64,000 bases of DNA from Zizania palustris (taxonomy: Eukaryota; Streptophyta; Magnoliopsida; Poales; Poaceae), in NCBI GenBank assembly GCA_019279435.1, contig JAAALK010000081.1:31629001-31693000 (forward strand), read 5' to 3'. A program made the translations under genes and the position numbers. The notes beneath the pieces are model-generated. The model was not told the DNA's origin. It saw nothing but the letters and a program-made list of their open reading frames with translations, and searched no databases. Within the stretch, counting starts at the first letter, position 1. Every line of letters begins with the position of its first letter. Positions 46,281 to 54,174 of the stretch are shown here, piece by piece.

Positions 46281-47594
46281 AGTGATCTACAGTCTATTAT
46301 AATACCATATGTAAATTTATGTTTCTTGCCTTATCCGGTTGCCACCACATATTGATCTACTCGTTGCTCATAAATGAGATGGACATGTGCATGTGCATGC
46401 GCATGCATGGCCAGCATCTGGACAGCAGCAGTGCACTTATTACCGATCGACTTGGCTGAGGCAGGCCCATAATTTGTGGATCTGAATTAATTTCTAAAAT
46501 ATATATGAGAGAGGAGATCGACCCACCCACTAGTATAGGTAGCTACTAGCTGCATTCCCATGCACACGTACGTACAAGGAACAGATCAGTTCTCAATCAG
46601 GTAAGTTGATAATGGAAATACTAGCTGTTAGGATATGATACAGTAGTTGCAATGGCGATAGATGTGGAACAACTATTCTCAACCTTGCTAATCTATCATG
46701 ATTGTATTGAAATTTGGATGTAAAAAATATTTATTAGTTCTGGTCTTGTTTTCATTATGATATGATGTAATACGAACTATACAATTCCACTTTTTTCACT
46801 ACAATGATGATAAGCATGCAGTTCCGTTCCTCTAGGTACTTAGTTGTACATAGTTGTCTTCGGCTGCATTTGATGTCCGGATATATTATCAGAAATTTAG
46901 AGCAGTTGAACTCAACTTTTTTGTGAAAGCTGAACTCACTTATTCATTGATTATTGTCAGTTCTGCACTACATATATCTAACTTGTCTTCATTGCCAAAT
47001 TGGGATTGAGCTTATGAGTAATGAAGAGACGAATGGTTACGTATCCTAATCTAGTAGCAGGATCGACAAAGTCCCTTTTTCACCCAAGCAAAATGACTTG
47101 CCACCGTGAAGCTAAAGGGTATCATTACATGGGTTGACACCGATGTGATCATAGTAAAATGGACATTGAGAATGGGCTGTATGGTCTTTTGGCTCAGTTC
47201 TTCCTCAACATGGTCATTCTATGATTAGGTGTAATGACTTATTATCCAGCTCCTCGATCTGATTTCTCCATCTACACATATATATAATTATCTTGCTCAT
47301 GTACGAGACTACCATATTTTAATTGGATCATATCTCATTGTTGCACAGTTGGATGCTAATTAATTCCAATAAATATACTAATTTTCTGCATTAACGCTTG
47401 GCCACTTGTCCCTTGTGGGAGGCCACACCAGCACATGGCCTCGTAAGTTTGCCATCTGCCTCCCTCCCCATTGCCATGCTCATAACACAAAATCATCTCG
47501 GAGTTTGCAACGAAAACATGGATATATTTATCTCTTATCTTAAACTAATATATATATATATATATATGTGTATGTATGCATATATATATTATTA
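46281..47594. repeat. Mosaic of duplicated spacers
   Basis: 46380-46620 matches 4430-4500, 10640-10740 and 20580-20690 in part (GCATGCATGGCC, GACTTGGCTGAGGCAGGCCC). 46840-46965 is a solo foldback arm. 47160-47480 matches the spacer upstream of the gene copies (TCTTCCTCAACATGGTC, TTTTAATTGGATCATAT, GGCCACACCAGCACATGG). (AT)n runs lie at 47550-47590. No gene is seen. Confidence 0.6.
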
Positions 47595-47963
47595 GAGGAA
47601 TTTTACTATACTTGAGGGTGAAGAGGTGTCAAATCTGAGACGTTCATCACTCTCATCCAACAGCTCAGATTAGACAGTACCTACTTGCATTCTCATAAAT
47701 TTGGGTAGACAAAATACACAGGAACTGGGTGGAGACTGGAGTGCGCGGCTTGGCCAGGGTGGTGCGTATGAGCTGGCCAGCGGCGTGGTGATGAGGCCGA
47801 ACAGCGTAGACGTCGGCGGTGCGGTGGACGCATCCTAGCCGGATGTGCTTCTGTCGAATGGCAGCTCCTCAATTTTTTCCTAATTTTTTACCAATCATGC
47901 CCATGAGAAATCAATGGCTAGATTTGATTTGGTACCCGGTGGTCAAAAATGGTAAAACTCCTC
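47595..47963. mobile_element. 369-bp MULE-type element with 9-bp target duplication
   Basis: The ends are GAGGAATTTTACTATAC and, inverted, GAGGAGTTTTACCATTT. They are flanked by a perfect 9-bp repeat ATATTATTA at 47586-47594 and 47964-47972, the target duplication length of Mutator-like elements. The interior (47720-47850) is GC-rich, unlike the AT-rich surroundings, and has a codon-like stretch (GQGGAYELASGVVMRPNSVD). It may be a captured host fragment, as in Pack-MULEs. No transposase is seen. Confidence 0.8.
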
Positions 47964-47972
47964 ATATTATTA

Positions 47973-48319
47973 ATAATAAGATAATTCATGTGTCAATAAG
48001 AAACTATTGGTGGTTACAAATTTACCACCGATAGTTTCTTTTAAAATATATATATACTGAAGAGGGGTTCGAATCCTATTCTTGAGAATTTTTTTGGAGA
48101 TAAGAGACTCCACGAATTATAATATGAAACTCATTTTTTCTGTTTTTCTTTCATCCGTTGTTTGGAGATAGTCAAGGGACTCCACAAAATACAATCCTCA
48201 AGAAGGAAAATTAATTACCGTGTGGTTAACTGGTTATAAATTAATTTGTATTTGCACAATATGATATCGAGCAAACCAACAAAAAGATCGATTGGTACAT
48301 ATTATTTGCAAGATGCAAC

Positions 48320-48353
<34 letters not shown>

Positions 48354-48360
48354 GTATATG

Positions 48361-48393
<33 letters not shown>

Positions 48394-49120
48394 GTGCAAC
48401 GTGTGATGCAGACAATCAACAAATAGACTGATGCTCTTACATAATCTTCTCAATTACTGATAAATATACATTAACTTTTTTAGAAAAAATGAAGTCAAAA
48501 AATCTTAAAGCTGTGACAAATAATGCAAAAACAATGTCTGTAGTTGAATAAGGTAACCACTAGGGATACTTGTTGAGATTTACCTGTACAAATGGTGTTT
48601 TATTTTAATCTAAATGGTCTGCCGTGACTAAAAAGACTCAAAATTTACTGATATATGCTTTTATTTTACAGAAATGAACGAAGAAAAGCCTTGGCCCTTC
48701 GGCAGCTTCACGGTGAAGTGGTACATTCTAAAAAAATTGCTCATTTGTAACATTGAGCATTAATCATGTGGAGTTGAAACCAAAGAAGCAGTTGTAATCC
48801 TAGCTAGATAAACTATAATCACGATCGATATGCCTTTTGTAGCAGCGCCCAGTTTTTTGAACGGCTAGATGTGTTTTTCATTTTCTTGTATGGTTGTGAC
48901 TGCATCAGGTGGAACAGCCATGTACATCCATCAATTGTATACATCTAGCTGGAACGTACAAAAGATGCATACATTATATTGGAGCTGAAACAGGCAAAAG
49001 TAAAATTACTTGGTAACAAAGACCTGTTGTGAAGAGTTGATTCAGAGTTCATGCAATAAACATAAACATGTGCATCCATCAACTGTATACATGCATAAGA
49101 TACATATATTATCAATTTTC
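47973..49120. repeat. Second copy of the 44.6-45.7 kb block
   Basis: From about 48047 it matches 44643-45685, again ending in orphan gene-upstream sequence (48915-49110) without a gene. The extra tract ACCGTGTGGTTAACTGG near 48217 and the expanded AT/GT microsatellite at 48318-48396 are specific to this copy. It lacks the Helitron, so it shows the flank on the right side of that insertion. Confidence 0.75.
48318..48396. repeat. (TA)n/(TG) microsatellite
   Basis: An alternating TA run with regularly spaced TATG steps. The matching site at 44880 has only a few repeats, so this is an expansion after duplication. Other (AT)n runs lie at 5517-5541, 23250-23272 and 49371-49403. Confidence 0.85.
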
Positions 49121-49366
49121 CTGCTCGTGTACCACACGGCCATATGTTAATTGGATCATATTTCACTGTGCACAGCTGACTGCTATTTAATTCCAATATA
49201 TATATACTAATTTTCTGCCCATCTCGATGTAGTGAAGGCCTTGCTAGTTGGTCTTTGTCGGAGGCCAGGCCAGCACATGCATGGCCTCGTTCCTTCGCCC
49301 ATTTGCCTCCCTCGATCGCTCCCCATTCCCACTCTCATCGCTGTGCTCATAACACGAAATCATCTT

Positions 49367-49407
<41 letters not shown>

Positions 49408-50330
49408 TTAAGATAAGAGATAAATATACAAAGTAGAAAGTTTTCGTTGCAGACAATCAACAAATTTAAATATAAGATATCAATAAGTTGTGTCAAAGAG
49501 ACTAATTAATGCTCTTACATAATCTTCTGAATTACTGATAAATATACGTTATCTTTTGAAGAAAAATGAATTCAAAAAATCTTAAAGTTGTGACAAATAA
49601 TGCAAAAGTGGTGTCTGCAGTCGAAGTAAATTCAAAATTACCTATCAAATAAGGTAACCACTAGGGGTACTTGTTGAGATTTACATGTACAAATGATCTT
49701 TTATTTTAATCCAAATGGTCTGTCATGTGACTAAAAAGACTCAGAATTTACTGATATATGCTTTTGTTTTACAGAAATGAACTAAGAAAAGCCTTGGCCC
49801 TTCGGCAGCTTCAAAGCGAAGTGGTACATTCCAGAAACAAATTGCTCATTTGTAACATTGGACATTAATCACGTGGAGTTGAAACCAAAGAAGCAGTTGT
49901 AATCCTAGCTAGATAAACTAATCACATGGAGTTGAAACCAAAGAAGCAATTTTAATCCTAGCAAGATAAACTATAATCACGATATGCCTTTTGTAGTAGT
50001 ACCTAGTTTTTTGAACAGCTAGATTTTTTTCATTTTCTGGTATGGTTGTGACTGCAGCTAGATGTGCTGGAGCGTGTGCATCCGGTGGAAGAGCTATGTA
50101 CATCCATCAATTGTATACACCTAGCTGCAACGTGAAAAAGATACGTACATTGGAGCTGAAGCATGCAAAAGTAAAATTACTTATGAAGAGTTGATTAACA
50201 GTTCGTGCAACAAATATTTACATCCATCAACTGCATAAGATACATACATACATTGGAGCTACACTATACAACTAAACAACCAATTCACACCTTATCCATA
50301 TCAGGACCACCCATTTGCACCTTTTCCATA
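49121..50330. repeat. Second copy of the gene D upstream block
   Basis: It is nearly identical to 38225-39200, including the distal upstream region. It also contains GCCCATCTCGATGTAGTG and GGAGGCCAGGCCAGCAC, which the gene D copy lacks. The very high similarity marks this as one of the most recent duplications in the window. It leads into the broken gene E. Confidence 0.8.
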
Positions 50331-50336
50331 TCATCA

Positions 50337-50362
50337 CATGCATAGCGCAGCTGCCTATAAAT
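50337..50362 (+). promoter_or_regulatory. Copy E core promoter: RY box and TATA box
   Basis: CATGCAT at 50337-50343 and TATAAAT at 50356-50362, 100 bp before the ATG at 50456. It is intact although the gene behind it is truncated. Confidence 0.7.
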
Positions 50363-50455
50363 TGCAGCCTGCAACGTCCATTCAAGAATCACCTCTCAAC
50401 ACAAACCCAATAAACTTAGCTAGGTAACCAAGGAAGTTAGTAGCAAGAGGAGGCA

Positions 50456-50596
50456 ATGGAGGGAAAGAGGACTAACACTTTTATGGTGATCATGTGCCTG
50501 GTCATCTGGAGCCTCAGTGTTAACTCGGCCACCGCGCAACAGTGCGACTGCTGCTTTACACCCATGGCAATAGGATGTTGTCAACTTTGTATTTAA
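50456..50596 (+). pseudogene. Cysteine-rich peptide gene copy E, truncated at codon 46
   Basis: The first 46 codons appear identical to gene D: a full signal peptide and six of the ten cysteines. After CAACTTTGTATTTA the sequence leaves the gene and enters spacer DNA (AGATAAGAGATAAATATAC) homologous to 38372 and 49411, and TAA at 50594-50596 ends the frame. Both parent sequences share TATTTA at the junction, so a microhomology-mediated or unequal exchange is likely. The second half of the cysteine domain, the intron and exon 2 are absent. It could still produce a short secreted peptide if transcribed, but I call it a pseudogene. Confidence 0.85.
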
Positions 50597-51050
50597 GATA
50601 AGAGATAAATATACAAAGTACAAAGTTTTCGTTGCAGACAATCAACAAATTTAAATATAAGATATCAATAAGTTGTGTCAAAGAGACTAATTAATGCTCT
50701 TACATAATCTTTTGAATTACTGATAAATATACATTAACTTTTTAGAAAAATGATGTCGTCAAAAAATCTTAGAGTTGTGACAAATAATGCAAAAGTGATG
50801 TCGGGAGCCGAAGTAAATTCAAAATTACCTATCAGATAAGGTAACCACTAGGGGTACTTGTTGATATTTACCTATACAAATGATGTTTTGTTTTAATCCA
50901 AATGGTCTGTCATGTGACAAAAAAGACTCAGAATTTACTGATATATGCTTTTATTTTATAGAAATGAACTAAGAAAAGCCTTGGCCCTTCGGCGGCTTCA
51001 CAGCGAAATGGTACATTCCAGAAACAAATTGCCCATTTGTAACAGCGAAA
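50597..51050. repeat. Third copy of the duplicated upstream block
   Basis: It matches 38375-38830 and 49415-49870 (TTTCGTTGCAGACAATC, GGTAACCACTAGGGGTACTTG, GCCCTTCGGCGGCTTC). It then joins a shortened version of the gene-upstream region of copy F. No gene is seen. Confidence 0.75.
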
Positions 51051-51290
51051 TGGTACATCCATCAACTGTATACACCTAGCTGAAACGTGCAAAAGATACA
51101 TACATTGGAGCTGAAACGTGCAAAGTAAAATTACTTATGAAGAGTTGATTAAGAGTTCGTGCAACAAACATTTACATCCATCAACTGCATAAGATATATA
51201 CGTACATTGGAGCTACACTATACAAATAAACAACCAATTCACACCTTATCCATATCAGGGCCACCCATTTGCACCTTGTCCATATCACCA

Positions 51291-51316
51291 CATGCATAGC
51301 GCACTTGCCTATAAAT
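51291..51316 (+). promoter_or_regulatory. Gene F core promoter: RY box and TATA box
   Basis: CATGCAT at 51291-51297 and TATAAAT at 51310-51316, 19 bp apart. The TATA box begins 100 bp before the ATG at 51410. Confidence 0.75.
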
Positions 51317-51409
51317 TGCAGCCCGCAACGTCCATTCAAGAATCACCTCTCAACACAAAAACAATAAACTTAGCTAGGTAACCAAAGAAGGTAGCAGCAA
51401 GAGGAGGCA

Positions 51410-51932
51410 ATGGAGGGAAAGAGGATGACCACTTTGATGGTGATCATGTGCCTGGTAGTCTTGAGCCTCAATGTTAACTCGGCCACCGCGGCACAGTGCG
51501 GTTGCTGCATATCCGCCCAGGCAATAGGATGTTGTCAACTTTGTATTTATGCGGGTGGCTCCGACGCAGTCTGCAAGAACACTTGTTGTTTCCCATGTTT
51601 TCTATCTGATTCCGGTAAATTCACTAAACTCACTCTATTGAATGTATTTGTTATACATACATACAAGCATTGTAGCATATCATGGACTAATACGTATGTG
51701 TGGCCTTCCATTCATTTCCGTTAATGTAATTTATTGACTTCACTTCCCATCTCACAACTTTAGGCATATTACTTATTACATCATGAAGAGATCTTGTACT
51801 CTATTTCCACTGCAAAAATAACTCATGTGCTAATGGAATTTCCATATCTCGATCAATTTGACAGTTGCCGCTAAGATGAATGAAATGGGAGTGCTTGCTA
51901 AGATGGATGAGGACAAGCCAAAAAAGATATGA
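51410..51932 (+). CDS. Secreted ten-cysteine peptide, copy F (two exons)
   Basis: Exon 1 is 51410-51614 and exon 2 is 51865-51932, with a 250-nt GT-AG intron ending TTGACAG, giving a 90-residue precursor. Signal peptide residues 1-28 resemble copies A and B. The cysteine domain (spacing C-x-CC-x7-CC-x2-C-x9-C-x3-CC-x2-C) shares the IGCCQLCIYAGGSDA stretch with D and E. The tail carries the same one-base deletion as D and ends DEDKPKKI. A poly(A) signal lies at 52020-52025. F therefore looks like a mosaic: an A/B-like N-terminus with a D-like core and tail. The precursor is probably cleaved and exported. Its target or receptor is unknown. Confidence 0.84.
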
Positions 51933-52139
51933 CTGCATTGCTACCAGCATGAATGCCATCCATAAGCATCTGTTGCTATGCTTCAGGCTATGTCCTAAGT
52001 TATGTTAATGCTTATCTCCAATAAATTGTTCACCGTATGGGGCGATCTCTAGTCGATCCATCAGTTGGTCTCAACTATATGTATGTCGTGCATGCATGTA
52101 TGCGTGCATTAATAATCAATGAATAAGTGATATGATATA
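51933..52139. other. 3' UTR and flank of gene F
   Basis: Contains AATAAA at 52020-52025 and the family's conserved downstream block. No other gene is seen. Confidence 0.65.
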
Positions 52140-52640
52140 TTCGTCCTGGTGATCAAAAGATGGAATGTTGTCCAAACGCACGTCTCGAAAACATGGCAAG
52201 AGAATGTGCGGTCGGAGAACAATGGGGAGGTGCTGCCAAAACCCTAGGTCAGATCAGAACAGAGCATGAAAATGAGATCAATCTATAAATCCTCTGGATG
52301 TCCAAGAAATGTGGATAGTTTGAAACAATTACGGCCATAGATATGCAAAGACATGTACATTCTAAACCATAACTCTTCCGAACAGGAGACGCCTAGGTTA
52401 TGCGACAATAAGTAGAAAATATAAAACATTTCAACAACATCTCCTATGTAATACATAGAAAAACTAATAGAACCTGCAAAGAACAAGGCACAATGACCAC
52501 AAATAGCGTGGCACGATGGTCGACATCCATATACACATCACAACGTGATGGCTAACATCCACATACACATCATATTAGTCAACGAAAACATCAAGACATA
52601 AAAAGATATTACAATGATAGCATTGAAATTGAACCTAGCA
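52140..52640. mobile_element. CACTA-derived tail downstream of gene F
   Basis: It matches the tails behind A, B and D (AACATGGCAAGAGAATGTG, CTTCCGAACAGGAGACGCC, AAAAGATATTACAATGATAGC). It stops abruptly at about 52640 (GAACCTAGCA), where plant-mobile-domain pseudogene sequence begins. Confidence 0.55.
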
Positions 52641-53213
52641 TTGTAGGAAGCCCTACGGGTGGTAAAGTTGACAAGCAGAAGGCAGGGGGTGATAAGGGTT
52701 TTGAGGATTCTGGTGGACCCCTCATTCCAACATGCGTCAGCCAGGAGGAACTCACGGGGGTATTCATACTCGGATAAATACTCATATGCAACCACCAGTA
52801 GACTTCACGTCAAGACGATGGGTCGGCTTGGAATGGAAAGAAAGAGGATCACAAGGGGAAGTAATGTCAAGGAAAGTCAAGGCGAGGGTACTAAGAAAAG
52901 AAGGGGTCATCGGATTGTTGCCAAAAACAAAAGCGTTAAGGGTATCAGACCAAAAATAGCAAGAAGCAACGATGAGCGACTCGTTCTTGTAGGATTTGGC
53001 GAGAGAAAGGCCGATACAGTGATCAATGTCGATTGCATCCCAAGACGGGCGCTTGACGGCCGATACCCTAAGGTACCAATCATGCCATCCAGGGAGTAGG
53101 GAAGGAAAGGACCTAAAGCTAAGGTGTCAATTAGGGGAAATCATGGAAGAATATTTGAAAGGGATCCGATTGGTTTCTGCGTTAATGATATCGACGGAAT
53201 TGGGGTTACCCAT
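52640..53213 (-). pseudogene. Plant mobile domain (PMD) pseudogene
   Basis: On the minus strand a frame from ATG at 53213 begins MGNPNSVDI, has an early TGA, and continues with HDWYLRVSAVKRPSWDAI, DIDHCIGLSLAKSYKNESL, VASCYFWSDTLNAFVFG and NNPMTPSFLSTLALTFLDIT. This matches the plant mobile (aminotransferase-like) domain, with its YFWSDTLNAF and MTPTL-type motifs. The frame breaks near 52786 and resumes in another frame with EYPREFLLADACWNEG. PMD proteins occur as transposon-carried genes (often MULE or LTR-linked) and as a few host genes acting in silencing. Here it is plainly broken. The assignment rests on motif recognition only. Confidence 0.65.
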
Positions 53214-54174
53214 CGGACTCAGAAAATGATGAGTGGCATGTACGTTCTACAGAAAAGGAGACAAAGAACAAACAGTGAGAAAAGGGGCAAAGAACAAAAG
53301 AACAAGCTAGAGGCGGAGGTCGTCGGCACCAACGACTTCCCACGACGAGGAGCTGTAGGTGCGAGAAGGTACTGCGCGTAGCGGCTAGGGTTAGGGATTG
53401 GGGATGGGGCATGGGGGATGGGGACCGAATGGGGGACTGGGCACGCGGGGGCTCTGGACCCCTAGCTACTGGTCGTTTCACAAAAAACACCTCGTATTTT
53501 TAAATTTTAGAGTGCACTCCGATTTTACGAATATATTCTCCTTCACGTATAAAATCTCAGGAAACGGGGGCTCAGACACAAAAAACGCAACTTAGTGAAG
53601 ATAAGACGTTGGGCCTTCGCGCAAATAGGGACTAACAGGAGGGTTTTTTACAAAAAAAGCTGGCTCGACCCTGGTTGACGTGGTGGCATGCAGAGGCCTC
53701 CACGACAGCCAAAATGCCGGGAGGATTAGCAAATTACCGAAAATCGTAGGGTTTTTTTGCAAAAATGTGACGTGGAACTCTCCGGTGGCAGCAAAGTCGA
53801 GCTGCTTTTAATGATCTGAGTCTAATATTGTTACATTAGATATCAATGTGGCTACTACTCAGCTGAATTAGACTGGTTTTGGTAGCCAGAGTAACCAGCA
53901 ACATTCCCCACTAGGCGACAACAATAGTTTAGTTAAAACAAACTAGAAAAGAATAAAGCATTTTTAGCGTTGACGAAGATAGCCTATTGGTGCTGGCATG
54001 GTTAAATATTAGTTTGGATGTTGTTTAGGGGACATATCTGTTGGGCTTTTGCCCGTGCGTTAAATGGGCCAAGGCCCAGGTGGGTGGAGGAACAAAAGCA
54101 GCAGCCGTAGCTGCTGCTGCCCTAGCAATCGAGCGGCTGCTCCCGAGCAGCACGCTCTCGCGATGGTGGCGGCG
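53214..54174. other. Unassigned region between the PMD pseudogene and the Gypsy LTR
   Basis: 53214-53490 reads like a GC-rich 5' leader of the PMD gene on the minus strand (CTAGCCGCTACGCGCAG). 53490-53810 resembles the AC/G-rich upstream region of a transposon (GGGACTAACAGGAGGGTTTTTT, GAGGCCTCCACGACAGCC). 53810-54174 holds no recognisable gene but has GGGCTTTTGCCCGTGCG, AAATGGGCCAAGGCCCAGG and a GCAGCAGCCG tract up to the LTR. Any open frames are short. Confidence 0.4.

Noticed and set aside
48318..48396. Tyr/Ile-rich frames over the TA/TG run
   Set aside because: Microsatellite translation (YIYIYI). Not coding.
53206..53490. A 94-residue minus-strand frame beginning MFFVKRP
   Set aside because: It covers the GC-rich leader ahead of the PMD pseudogene in another frame and shows no domain.
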